Program-made: the position numbers and the translations under genes
Part shown: one piece after another, positions 11,922-22,847 of the stretch
How the letters are laid out: every line of letters begins with the position of its first letter
Numbering within the stretch: the stretch's first letter is position 1
DNA from: Gautieria morchelliformis
Taxonomy: Eukaryota; Basidiomycota; Agaricomycetes; Gomphales; Gomphaceae
Length of the DNA: 64,000 bases
NCBI GenBank assembly: GCA_015179125.1
Contig: WHVA01000235.1
Location: 62,001-126,000 of the forward strand
Direction of reading: 5' to 3'
The notes under the pieces: generated by a model
Database searches by the model: none
Told to the model about the DNA's origin: nothing
What the model saw: the letters and a program-made list of their open reading frames with translations, nothing else

Positions 11922-12610
11922 TGTTACGTATCGAGATTTCTGCTAAGTCGGAACTGGAAAGGACAGCGGCTTCAACTTATAGGTTGCGCCCCCAATGAAC
12001 TATCGTCCTAGGTATTTCAGAAGTGAGTCGGAAGTCGGAAAGTACTGGACCAAAGGTTTGGTTGGAACTTGAGTCAGAACTGAGGTAGAAGACGGAATAC
12101 GGAAGGCTGAGAGAGACTGAGATCTTGCTAGACTCGCTGTGCTAAGAACAGGAGATGGAGCGAAGGAAATCAAGTATCGAAGGTGATTATCTGATTGCAG
12201 AATAACAGACATACATGGGGGGGTTTTTATACAAAGCGCAGAACAACAAGTAATGGTATGGTACTAAGCAAGTATCGGAGGAAGCGGAAGTCGAGAACAA
12301 TGTGTGGGAACTAACTATTGGGAACAATGGGACTACAAGGGGGTTCAGGGTAAGGTAGAACAATGGAAAAGAACAAGGGGTTGGGAAAACATATCTGACA
12401 ACGAACTACAAGGGTGGCGGATATATGGTTTTGATGAACGATGAAGTGGGTCCGGTTGGTCCGAGTAATAGAGTCGAAAGAACAAGGGAAATGTACAATG
12501 GGCGGAATGTTGGAAATATCGGAAGGGCGGAATGTGTCGCGGAAATGTCGGAGGGGCAGAAAGGTGTGGCGGAACTGAGGGTCGGAAGTCGGAAATGAAC
12601 GGTCGTAACA
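11922..12610 (-). repeat. Solo LTR, family B, inside Gypsy A RNase H
   Basis: Begins TGTTACGTATCGAG and ends GAACGGTCGTAACA on the plus strand; flanked on both sides by the 5-bp duplication CCACC (11917-11921 and 12611-12615). It matches the 5' LTR of Gypsy B at 19341-20058 along its length, minus part of a GGAAGACGGAAGG-like repeat block. A perfect duplication shows simple insertion followed by LTR-LTR loss of the interior. Confidence 0.9.
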
Positions 12611-13018
12611 CCACCCCCCACCATCTTCCGAGGACTGTTGTGACAAGACCGCTCCGGTAGCTGTGTCGGAAGAATCCGCCTTGACTCGATAAGGGCGAGA
12701 GTCGTCGGGAAAGATCAGGACCGGGGCAGAAGTGATCAGCTCTTTGAGTTTGTCAAAGGAGGCCTGTTCCGGCTCTCCCCACCGCCATCCAACCTCCTTC
12801 TTGGTGAGGTCGAAGAGGGCACGGGCGTGGCAGGAGAAGTCCTTGATGAACCGTCGGTAGAAATTGACAAACCCAATGAAGGACTGGACCTCCTTCTTGT
12901 CCCGTGGCACCGGCCAATCCGATACACCGGAAACTTTGACTGGGTCCATTTCCACCTTTCCTTCCGACACAATCACCACAAGATACTCTATCCGCGTCCG
13001 CTCAAATTCACACTTTTC

Positions 13019-16000
13019 CGGCCTCCTTACCTCTATTCGTGGGACAACCTCACCCCTTCGTGGGACAACCACCCCCACAACAACCTCCAGCACAGATTCT
13101 TGTCCTACCTGGCAGGCCTGCACCTCATCTATTTGTGGGACAACCTCTCCCCTTTGTGGGGCAACCTCCTCTGCAACAACCTCTGGCACAGATTCCTGCC
13201 CTGCCTGGTGGGCCTGTGCCTCATCTATTCAGGGGACAACCTCACCCCTTTGTGGGACAAGCTCCCCCACAACCTCCAGCACAGATTCCTGCCCTTCCCG
13301 GTGGGCCTGTGCCTCCTCTTCCACCACCTTTTTGGCCACCCCTGCCCCATGTTGGAGCACCTCCGATTGGGCCTACTGGACCTCCTGGCCCACCTCCGCC
13401 TCCTGGTGGAGGGCCTTGGCCACAACCAGGATTCCCATGGAACCCTTATTATCCCTTTCCATTCACTTACCCTCAGGCCACCCCTGACAGTGATTCCAAT
13501 GCTGCAAAACCTGACAAATTCACAGGAAAGGAGCCTCGCCTTCTCTGAACATTCATCGTCAGTTGTGTTATGGTCTTCGACAACAAGCCCTGAAAGTTCC
13601 AGCAGGAGCGACAACGAGTCTCCTATGCAGCCTCCTACCTCAGCAACATTGCCTTAATCTGGTGGCAACCCTTTCTCATTCAGGTCCTGGAACCCATTTG
13701 GAGTGACTAGGATACCTTTGTTGATGAGCTTAATCATCTTTTCTGTCAGGCCGACATCATACAGGCTTCCAAGCGAGCAATTCGCAAGCTCAAGATGCTT
13801 GACACCCATTGTGTTTATTGCCACATGACCACTTTTGCTGAGTTGTCCTCTTATGTCGAGTGGAATGATGCCGCCCTTTATGACACTTTCTATAATAGCC
13901 TCGCCGAGCGTATCAAAGACCACATACTCTCTTACAAGCGTCCTGAAAGCCTCAATGATCTTAAACGTCAAGCTCTTCACATTGACAATCACTACCAGGA
14001 ATGCCAAGGTGAAAAGCAGACCACAACTTCCATTCATCCCCCTTCCTCTTCCAAGTCATCATCCACACCTTGTGCTAACACTTGCTCCAGACCCTCTGCA
14101 GTGGCCAAGCCCAGCGAACAGAAAGACCTTTCTGGTATCCTTGATGCTACCGGACATCTCACTGGAGCTGAGAAAGAGCAATGGAAATCCAAAGGCCTTT
14201 GTCTGTATTGCGGTGAACCCCCCACACACCATGCAAAGGGGTGCCGTTATCAGGATCCTGCCTCAACTACTGGCAGGGCTATCTTCACCCTCGAAGGCGA
14301 TCCTCAGGTCACCAGTCTTGAAGAGGTTTCCAAAGATAGCAAAGACTCTCCCATGGAAAACTAGTTCGCAATCCCTCTGTGGTGTTAACAATGGGTCGCT
14401 CTATTTCTTTGAACACCAATCTCATTCCCTCTGTACCAGCTGTGTATGTGTTCATTTCCATTAGTTCCCATTCTGATTCATCCTTCATCATCCATGTACA
14501 CCTTCCCGGCCTCTCTAACTCCATTCCTACTACTCTCATTGACTCTGGTGCCACTTCGAATTTCATTGATAGCTCATTCTCCTCTTGTCCTGGTTTCACA
14601 TGTACATCACTCCATTCGCCAATCACTCTCTGCATTTTTGAGGGAAAGCCAGCTACTGGTGGTTTCATTCACGAATATCTTGATACTAGTCTCACATTCA
14701 GCGACTCATCTTCGCAGGACATTTCGCTACTTGTCACAAAGTTACACCCTTCGGCCACAATTGTTCTTGGATTCCGGTGGCTTCACTCTATGAAACCCAT
14801 CATCAATTGGGGTACTCTCTCAATTACCTTTCCCTTCAGCACCGCTTCCATACTACCACGTATGACAGTCGCTATGGCCTGCACAATGATTTCCCCTCTG
14901 GCTATCTTTGACAGCATTCCCGAACTCCACACTGCCTCAATGCTTTTGCCACCATCAGTTCCTGGTTCAAACACGTCCCCACCATCCTTGGGTTACGTCC
15001 CAAACATGGTGATTGGACCACTCTCTTATGTCTGGGTCCCTCCACCAGATGTCACTTCTCCACCTGCTCCTATTCTGAATCTTTCTGGTTAAACAGATGT
15101 TCGATGTGGATGGCGAACCATTACATCTCTAAGTCAAGCCTATCGAGAATCACTCCTCTGAGTCCTCTATATCGCTTCCAAATACTCTTATCCACCCATT
15201 TTCAGCTGAAGGAGAAAATATAATAGAAACCGAAACTATTCAACCAAAAACAGTGCCTGCGCCCATTCTGAGTCCTCCCCTGTACACCATTTGTAGAATC
15301 GCTGACCGACGGAAAACCCCCTGCTGAGGGATGAACTAGAGATGTTCAAAACTGTGGTACCAGAGGAGTACCACCACTTCATCGATATCTTCTCGCATGC
15401 TAAAGCCAAAAACCTGCCCCCACATCGCCCTTATGACCACACCATTGAGATCGAGAACGATGGCACACCACCTCATGGCCCCATATACCTGCTCTCAAAC
15501 ACCGAACTAGAAGCACTTTGCGACTATCTTGAAGATATGCTTGGCAAGGGATTCATCTGATCCTCTCAATCACCCGGTGGTGCCTGTGTGGTATTCGCAA
15601 AGAAAAAAGATGGTACACTGAGGATGTGTGTGGACTACCAAGGGTTGAACCATATCATGTGAAAGAACAAGTACCCTATACCACTGATTCCAAGCCTTTT
15701 TGACCAAATCAAAAGCGCGAACATATATACCAAGTTCAACCTTCGCGCATGGTTCAACAATGTTCGAATCGCCTCTGGTCAAGAGTGGAAGACAGCCTTC
15801 TGAACTCGATATGGGTCCTTCGAATACATTGTCATGCCGGTCAGATTGACAAACACCCCAGCTACTTTCCAGCACTTCATCAACGATATATTCCAAGACA
15901 GGGCTGATGTCTTTGTTGTAGTCTACCTCGACAACATCCTTATCTTCTCCAAGAACAAGAAGGATCACTTGGAGCACATCCGAATTCTCCTCACCCGTCT

Positions 16001-16075
16001 TCGCAAGCACAACCTCTTCATAAAACCAGACAAGTGCCTCTTCCATTTGGACTGGGTCGAGTTCCTCAGATTTAT
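13019..16075 (+). mobile_element. Gypsy family C, 5' part without its LTR, broken
   Basis: The parts on the plus strand are: a proline-rich gag N-terminus with VGQP repeats (13039-13548), gag core and a CCHC-like knuckle (CLYCGEPPTHHAKGC, about 13795-14364), aspartic protease with DSGATSNFID (14379-15092), and reverse transcriptase (15342-16075, with a YLDNILIFS active-site region). The 5' LTR is missing at the junction with Gypsy A. The right side ends at the duplication TTTAT beside a family A LTR. It carries several breaks and is older than the A LTR beside it. Confidence 0.8.
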
Positions 16076-16494
16076 TGTCAGGGGACACCCTGTTTTCCAT
16101 TTCCAGTTCCGACACCACACCCAGTTCCGACTCCATTTCCGACTCCGCTTCCGGTTCCGATTCCATCTCCGCCTCCGCTTTCGGAAATGATTCCGCTTCT
16201 GGGAGATCTTCCACCAGTTCTGTTCGCCTTGCCAGTTCCACTCCAATTTCCGACCTCCACTCCTGGAACAGTGTCGGAAATCAAGCGACTCGCATAATAG
16301 GTGGCATCAAGGGTCGATCAAGGGTCAGGGGGATGCAGGGTTGATGGCGGGTGCCAAGTGTTGTCCCTGGCTGCGCAGCGTAGTATAATACGGGCTCGCT
16401 GACATTGGGGGGTCCTTAGACTTTTCTCTTTGGATTTCCCCTTGTCAGTTGTGTGGTAGTGTGATCTCCACAACTAGCCAGGGTTGCCCTTACA
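16076..16494 (+). repeat. Family A LTR, copy 1, with unmatched flanks
   Basis: Begins TGTCAGGGGACACC and ends GGTTGCCCTTACA. The left flank is TTTAT and the right flank GAGAT, so it is not a simple solo LTR. TTTAT recurs (as ATAAA) at the 34226 copy and GAGAT at the 39876 copy. At 419 bp it lacks about 62 bp between two internal copies of GGATTTCCCCTTGTCAG; the 482-bp copy at 39876 keeps both. Confidence 0.9.
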
Positions 16495-17870
16495 GAGATG
16501 GTGTTTGCATAGATGGCGGAGTACTTCGTGGACATGTTCCCGATGTTTTTCCGGTGTGTCGGAATAAATGAGGATGTCGTCAATGTAGACTAGAACACAT
16601 ACGTCGAGGAGGTCGGAAAATACGTCGTTCATCAATCGCTGAAAAGCGGCAGGAGCATTGGTTAGACCGAAAGGCATGACAACCCACTCAAAAGCACCGT
16701 AGCGGGTGCAGAAAGTGGTTTTCCACTTGTCACCTTCCCGGATGCGGACAAGGTGATAAGCGTGCCGGAGGTCAATTTTGGTGTAGATCTTCGCCCTGCG
16801 GGGAGTGTCGAGTAGGTCGGAAATTCGCGGAAGCGGATATTTGTCCTTCTTAGTGAGGGCATTGAGTCCGCGGAAATCGACGCAGAGGCAGAGAGATCCA
16901 TCCTTCTTCTTGACGAAAAGGACCGGAGCGCCGTGTGGAGACAGCGAAGGGCGGATGAAGCCCATGTTGAGATGTTCATCGACGAACTCGCGGAGAGTCT
17001 GGAGTTCACTTTGCGAAAGGGAGTAGATCGGTCCAAGGGGCGGAGATGCTCCTTCTTCCAAATCTATCTTCAAATCGTAAGGTCGATGTTCAGCAGGTTT
17101 GTCGGCTTTGGCCTTATTGAACACGTCCGGGAAGTCACGATATTCTTCCGGAACTGAGCTCATGTCGACCGGAGCGGAAGTCGAGGTGGAATGAGCCTTG
17201 ACTGAAGCTGAATCGGAAAGGTGAAGCTGATAAACAGTCGTATCCTCTTGCCGTTGCAATACGCGGAAAGCGGTGGCAGAGACGAGCGCGATTCGAGGAG
17301 CTTTGAGGGTCGGAGGTGCTAAAGCGGGACCGGAGTGCGGAACTGAATCCACGAGTGGAGTTGCAGAAGAGGCCTGGGCCATCTTTGCAGACGACGTCGG
17401 AATAGACGGAAGTTGATCCGGGGTACGGAACTGTATTTGACCCAATGCCCAGTTAATCGACGGATTATATCGGGTGAGCCAATTGTGTCCTAGTACAACG
17501 GAACAGCTAGCATCTAGCGGAGTAACGTAAAACGTAACTTCATGGTTGTCCCCAGTAGTGAAACGGATAGACAGATCCACGACTTGAGAAATTGCCGTGT
17601 TGGAAGATCCGTCGAAAAGGCGGAGCGGAATTGTCGGAATGTTGTGGGTCGGAAGTTTATGTTTCAAAACAAAGTCGGAATCGAGGAAACAATGAGTTGA
17701 ACCGGAGTCGACCAGTGCTGTGAACGGGGGTGTGGAAATGGTGTCGGAAGTGAGCGGAACAGAGAGGGAATCGGAGGACGAAAGAGCGGATGCGTTGAGT
17801 TTAACCTCGTTTGTCGCACGAATGGGGTCAACACAGCCCTCAGCTCGTGCGGGGGCCGGAGGACTGCTGA

Positions 17871-19307
17871 CTATTTTTTTGAATCCGCAGCAGGAGCCGC
17901 TTCAGATTTCTCTTCCGTCTTTGCTGCGCGGCCCCTGGCCTTAGCAGCGGAGGTGGAAGCGCAGGTGCAGTCGCGAGCGACGTGACCTCCTTTGCCGCAG
18001 AAAAGGCAAAGGTTGTTGTCCAGGCGATGCTGGCGTTCTACAGGGGTTAGTTTTCCGTCCTTCCCAAGTTTGTCGGAAAGGTCCGGAGTGCTCTTCCGGG
18101 CGTTGGTGTTGGAACCAGAGGCCTGGTTATTGCGAGGGGTGTTGTTGTTGTTGTTGTTCCGGTTGCCGGAGTTGGATCCGGAACTGTTGTTGCTGTTGTT
18201 GTTTCCGGAGTTGTTGTTTCCGGAATTAGTCTTCTTCTTGTCTTTATCAGACTTCTTGTCGGAAGACTTGTCGTTCTTGCTCTGGGCAGAGGTTTCGCGA
18301 GCAATCTCGGAGTGTCTTTCCCAGTAGTGCGAATCGATGGATTGGGTGAGGTTGCGGAGGTCGGTAAGGGTGGCGGGTTTTCCGACGCGGGCAATTTCAT
18401 CCTTGATGCAGGATGGCAAGCCCATGTAAAACTGGCGTCGGAGTGCGGCTTCTCCCCATTGGACTCGAGGAGCGAGCTGCTGGAACGTGACGATATATTT
18501 AGCTATCTTATGAGTGTCTTTCATACGAAGCTTATCGAGTTCATTTTCCGCATTGGCTTCCATGTCAAATGGTCCGAAGTTGCTGCGGAGTTTGGAAATG
18601 AAGTTGTGGTAATCGTCGGCCCAGTCGACGAGAGCGAACAGATCCATGAGGGCGGGTTCGAAGTAGTCGAGAGCCGTGCCTCGGAGATAGGAAAGGGCGT
18701 AATTGACCTTCCGTTCGTCGTCGGGAAAGGCGTCGGGGCGATCACGGAAATTGAGTTGAAGCTGGACCAGAAATGGTTGGAGCTTCTTGGGGTCGGAACC
18801 GTCGAACTGATCTGGTTCGCGGACCTTTGTCTTGGGGCGTGGTGGTGCTTGGGCCGGGCGCTGAAGTTGTCCGGCTAGCATGGCGATGGCTTGTGCAAGA
18901 TCCGGAACTGGCGCGGGCGGAACTGGGTTGGCGGGAATCTGAGGTGGAATTGGAGGTGGAAGACCGCCGGGAGGACCGCCTGGGGGACCGCTGGGTGGGC
19001 CGCCATGAGGGCCGCCTGGAGGTGGTCCTGGTGGAGGTGGTGGTGGTGGAGCTGGGCATCGGAATGACGCTGCTGTTTGTTCGCCACTGCTACTCGTCGA
19101 ATTCCCATCATAGTCGGGATTGTCGTCGCGATTAGCGTCGGGAACTTCTTCGAAACGTTGCGGAATAGCATCGGAGAGCTCATCGTCGGCACGAGAGCTG
19201 CCAGAGGGTTCCGCGTGCCTTGGTGCTGCGGATCTAAGACTGCCAAAATAAGAGAGAGCTTCGACAGCTCCTGCTCGAGCTGAAGTAGCTGTGGTACGAG
19301 GAGGCAT
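17871..19307 (-). CDS. Gag of Gypsy B
   Basis: A 478-aa open frame with a proline/glycine-rich N-terminal third (PPPPPPPGPPPGGPHGGPP), a capsid-like middle (FRDRPDAFPDDERKVNYAL, about aa 185-330), an Asn/Ser-rich linker, and one zinc knuckle (CLFCGKGGHVARDC, about aa 435-450). Such proteins form the particle that packages element RNA. Length and order are normal for a Ty3/Gypsy gag. It starts 34 bp after the 5' LTR. Confidence 0.85.
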   Translation of the reverse strand: MPPRTTATSARAGAVEALSYFGSLRSAAPRHAEPSGSSRADDELSDAIPQRFEEVPDANRDDNPDYDGNSTSSSGEQTAASFRCPAPPPPPPPGPPPGGPHGGPPSGPPGGPPGGLPPPIPPQIPANPVPPAPVPDLAQAIAMLAGQLQRPAQAPPRPKTKVREPDQFDGSDPKKLQPFLVQLQLNFRDRPDAFPDDERKVNYALSYLRGTALDYFEPALMDLFALVDWADDYHNFISKLRSNFGPFDMEANAENELDKLRMKDTHKIAKYIVTFQQLAPRVQWGEAALRRQFYMGLPSCIKDEIARVGKPATLTDLRNLTQSIDSHYWERHSEIARETSAQSKNDKSSDKKSDKDKKKTNSGNNNSGNNNSNNSSGSNSGNRNNNNNNTPRNNQASGSNTNARKSTPDLSDKLGKDGKLTPVERQHRLDNNLCLFCGKGGHVARDCTCASTSAAKARGRAAKTEEKSEAAPAADSKK

Positions 19308-19340
19308 AGTGATAGTTATCGGGTGGGAATCAGATAATAC

Positions 19341-20058
19341 TGTTACATATCGAGATTTCCACTAAGTCGGAACTGGAAAGGACAGCGGCTTCAACTTGTA
19401 GGTTGCGCCCCCAATGAACTATCGTCCTAAGTATTTCGGAACTGAGTCAGAAGTCGGAAAGTACTGAACCAAAGGTTTGGTCAGAACTTGAGTCGGAACT
19501 GAGGCGGAAGGCGGAAGACGGAAGGTGGAAGACGGAAGGCGGAAGACGGAAGGCGGGGAGACTGAGATCTTGCTAGACTCGCTGTGCTAAGAACAGGAGA
19601 TGGAGTGAAGGAAATCAAGTATCGAAGGCGATTATCTGATTGCAGAATAACAGACATACATGAGGGGTTTTTATACAAAGAGCTGAGACAACAGGTAATG
19701 ATATGGTACTAAGCAAATTCCGGAGGAAGCGGAAGTCGAGTAGACAATGCGTGGGAACTAACTATTGGGAACAATGGGACTACAAGAGGGGTTCAGGGTA
19801 AGGTAGAACAATGGCAAAGAACAAGGGGTCGGGAAAACATATCTGACAACGAATTACAAGGGTGGCCGGATATATGGTCTTGATGGACGGTGAGGTGGGT
19901 CTGGTGGGTCCGAGTAATAGAGTCGAAAGAACAAGGAAAATGTACAAGGGGCGGAATGTCGGAAATAACGGAGGGGCGGAAGGTGTTGCGGAAATATCGG
20001 AGGGGCGGAAGGTGTGGCGGAACTGAGGGTCGGAAGTCGGAAATGAACAGTCGTAACA
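19341..20058 (-). repeat. 5' LTR of Gypsy B (718 bp)
   Basis: Begins TGTTACATATCGAG and ends GAACAGTCGTAACA on the plus strand. It contains a run of GGAAGACGGAAGG-type repeats near 19500-19560 that is longer than in the solo copy at 11922. The outer flank is AGTTT, inside the Gypsy A gag frame; the matching outer flank at the 3' end has been lost with the truncated LTR at 35633. Confidence 0.85.
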
Positions 20059-21768
20059 AGTTTCTCCTCCATGGTCATAAGCCGGATGTCAAAGGCTTGG
20101 GGGCACTTGCGAGCATAGTGGCCTGGTTGTCTGCATCGGAAGCAGGTGATAGTTCCGTGGCCTCTTCCACGCACGCGGTCAACATCCACCGGGGCAGGGC
20201 CACCCTTTGAGGGAGGGGGGCTAGGGTTCCTAATAGGAGCAGGCGGAGCAAGCATCGGAAATATTTTCCGTGTGGGAATGAATGCACTTCCCGGTTTTGG
20301 CGCAGGTGGAGTAGGACGAGCGGAACTGCGTGTCATGTTCCGGTTTGTCTCCACGAAGGCCTCATTTGCTTCCCTGTTCCGGGACACCCTCTGCGCAGCT
20401 TGGTACCACCCTTCCGGGTCATCGAAATCCGGAGCTCCATCCCCAAGCAGCGCAACTTGGTTCTGCAGTGTCGGATCAAGTCCTCGTCGGAATTTGATGA
20501 CGATCGTCTTGTCGTCGTCATACTCCGCAAGGTCAATGAGCTCCTGGAAGCGATCGATGTAGTCATCGACCGGATCCTTGGCCTGGTACCAGCTTGTCCC
20601 CTCGAGCTTCGTAAGGGCTGTGAGCTGCTCGTTTTTCGGGCAGAACTGGTCGGAAAATGTTTTCTCAAAGGCGTCCCAGTCCCGGAAGAAGTTCCCCTTG
20701 CCCTTCGCTTCATGTCGGATCACCTTGTTTGCAAAATGGGCTGCGCGGTCCGACTTGAAAAAGGACAATGCCCAGTGGATCTGAGCCTGGTCGTTCGGAA
20801 AGAGGTCTCCGACAATTGCAAAGTAGATGCTGCATGTGTTGAAGAATGCGCGTCCCTTTTCCTGATCTCCATCAAAGTCTTCCGGAGTTGCAGGTTTGAC
20901 CTTTGCTAACTTCGTGGACATCCTCTCTTCCGCTGCTTCCGCTTTGCCAAAATCTGGATCATCCAGCATTTCATTTCCACCAGTTTGTGGAATATCTAAC
21001 TTAGCCAAAATCGCTTGTAAGGCTGTTTCAATCGCGTCGGTCTTCATCCGGTTCCACGTCAATTCCTCCTCCATATTCCGAAGACGATCGTCCGGATCCA
21101 TGTCGGAAGGAGAAATATGGGACAGGATTTCCGGGGTTGGGAGCTCGACGTAAGAAGAGGGGCTGTCGTACGCCGTGTGTGCGGAAGAGGTTGCAATCTC
21201 CGAGTCGCTGTCTCCGATTCCGAACGCACCTATCGCGAATGCAACACGCAGTACGACCGCCGGTCCTCTAGGGGAGAGACTTTCTGCTGTAAGGGCAACC
21301 CTGGCTGGTTGTGGAGATCACACTACCACACAACTGACAAGGGGAAATCCAAAGTCTGTATAAATGAATAGAGTATACAAAAGAGGGGATTCTCACCTGA
21401 CAAGGGGAAATCCAAAGAGAAAAGTCTAAGGACCCCCAATGTCAGCGAGCCCGTATTATACTACGCTGCGCAGCCAGGGACAACACTTGGCACCCGCCAT
21501 CAACCCTGCACCTCCCTGACCCTTGATCGACCCTTGATGCCGCCTATTATGCAAGTCGCTTGATTTCCGACACTGTTCTGAGAGTGGAAGTTGGAAATTG
21601 GAGTGGAACTGGCAAGGCGAACAGAACTGGTGGAAGTTCTCCCAGAAGCGGAATCATTTCCGAAAGCGGAGGCGGAGATGGAATCGGAATCGGAAGCGGA
21701 GTCGGAAATGGAGTCGGAACGGGGTGTGGTGTCGGAACTGGAAATGGAAAACAGGGTGTCCCCTGACA
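20059..21768 (-). mobile_element. Gypsy family A, 5' LTR and gag, interrupted
   Basis: The family A LTR at 21298-21768 (TGTAAGGGC...CCCTGACA) is followed on the minus strand by a leader and a gag frame (21101 down to 20064) with a typical retrotransposon capsid region (FFNTCSIYFAIVGDLFPND) and a CCHC knuckle (CFRCRQPGHYARKC). The frame is cut at 20059 by the Gypsy B LTR. The outer flank of the LTR is CTGGC, which does not match the TTCAT outside the 7938 LTR, so it cannot be called the other end of that element. It is part of a broken element with at least one nested insertion. Confidence 0.8.
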
Positions 21769-22266
21769 CTGGCGCGCTTCCGGCCCCCTCCTCAAACTGA
21801 GGACCCGGCTGTTGAGGCCATGCTCCGCGAGGACACGGGCCCCAGCACCCAAGCGGAGACCGCCGCTAGTGGTGAGGCCGACCAGCCTCACCCAATCACC
21901 ACCGATGACGTGGAGGTGCCCCCGGAGGAGTCACGTGCTCCCCCGGCCCCGTACGATGACGTCGTCATCGTATCGGCCACTCTAGAGGACTCCCTCATGG
22001 ACGACCTCTATGAGTAATAGTTAACCCCTATAGTTGTCTATAGAGGGGGAGGGTGTAAATAACCCATGTATCTACATGTACATTAGTTATTACATAATCC
22101 CAGTGGGCCCCTTAGGGACCCACTGTATAGTTTATGCGTGGGAACCGGCTAGCGGTCCCCATCGCATCTTACCCTTACACTGTCACTACGTAGCATCAGA
22201 ATACCACACATTGGTCAAGTTCTGTCGTGCTCTTGTGACTCAAGGCTTAAGATAGACATCTTTACA
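21769..22266 (+). mobile_element. 3' remnant of another LTR element (family G): ORF tail, purine tract, LTR
   Basis: An acidic open tail (VEAMLREDTGPSTQ, ending DDLYE and two stop codons at 22015-22020) is followed by a purine tract (AGAGGGGGAGGG) and directly by a 213-bp segment (22054-22266) that starts TGTAAATAACCC and ends CATCTTTACA. This is the order expected at the 3' end of an LTR retrotransposon. No diagnostic pol motif remains, so the superfamily is unknown. It is cut on the left by the family A LTR. Confidence 0.5.
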
Positions 22267-22847
22267 GGTTCCCATGCTTAAAATTAACCTGTACCCGCAT
22301 GCCCTCCCTGATCCTTGTCCACCCACTCCCTTTCCTACCTCTTTCACTGCCTTCACCCAGACCTGGTACAATATCATGAAAAATAAACAAATAATGAGCC
22401 GAATCCAGGTATATGGCATCAGATCCCTACATGCCTGTCAGGATGAGTGCTGCAGCCGCCAGGTTGACCATATGGATCAAATCTGTGGTTACATAGGTGG
22501 TAGGTGGTACAACAAAGGCCTGAATGCAGATCCATTAGTATAGATCCATCAAAATCCGAATCCTATATATATTTACATTTTTACACCATGTGTCCAGTTC
22601 TAGGTACATCAAGTGTAGCAACCTCCTCCATAGGTTGCCCTGGTCAAGTGAAATGATGAAAAGCAAAAAAAAAAAAACTCACATGTGTAGTACACCTCCA
22701 TCCTCATTGTTCCAGCAATGCCACATTCAGGTATAGACTATAACATGGTGGTAGTTGCCACTGACCCAGTGAGGTCTCTTCTGCTACCATCATTCTTGCA
22801 GTCAAATGCATCGAGAGGGACGTAGTCGAGCATCAGCCTGAGTGCAG
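22267..22847. other. 3' flank of the NLR-like gene
   Basis: No gene is recognised. A 12-bp A run lies near 22666. This is the downstream side of the minus-strand NACHT gene. Confidence 0.4.

Larger units (their letters stand above)
8398..13018 (-). mobile_element. Gypsy family A chromovirus, 3' part, interrupted and broken
   Basis: Reading on the minus strand, the parts in order are: end of reverse transcriptase (about 13018-12640), RNase H (11909-11260), integrase core (11056-10640), then integrase end and chromodomain (9001-8420, with HYVVERILDSRF and LMKWEGYG). A family D LTR (9042-10630) and a solo family B LTR (11922-12610) lie inside it. At 13018 it abuts the plus-strand Gypsy C without an LTR, so that junction is a truncation or rearrangement. 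It is a fossil with two insertions and several other breaks. Confidence 0.85.
16495..20058 (-). mobile_element. Gypsy family B chromovirus, 5' part
   Basis: On the minus strand: 5' LTR (20058-19341), a short leader (19340-19308), gag (19307-17871), protease with DSGSTHCFLDSDF near 17700, and reverse transcriptase up to 16495 (YIDDILIYS active site near 16580). The part ends at GAGAT beside the family A LTR. The matching 3' part of the family is at 35633-39875, whose inner end also has GAGAT. The reading frames are long, so this is a comparatively young copy with few breaks in this part. It sits in a Gypsy A gag. Confidence 0.88.

Noticed and set aside
7938-21768. A single nested Gypsy A element spanning 7938-21768 with LTRs at both ends
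   Set aside because: The outer flanks differ (TTCAT versus CTGGC), the two LTRs are clearly diverged, and the inversion evidence places the two parts in originally opposite orientations.
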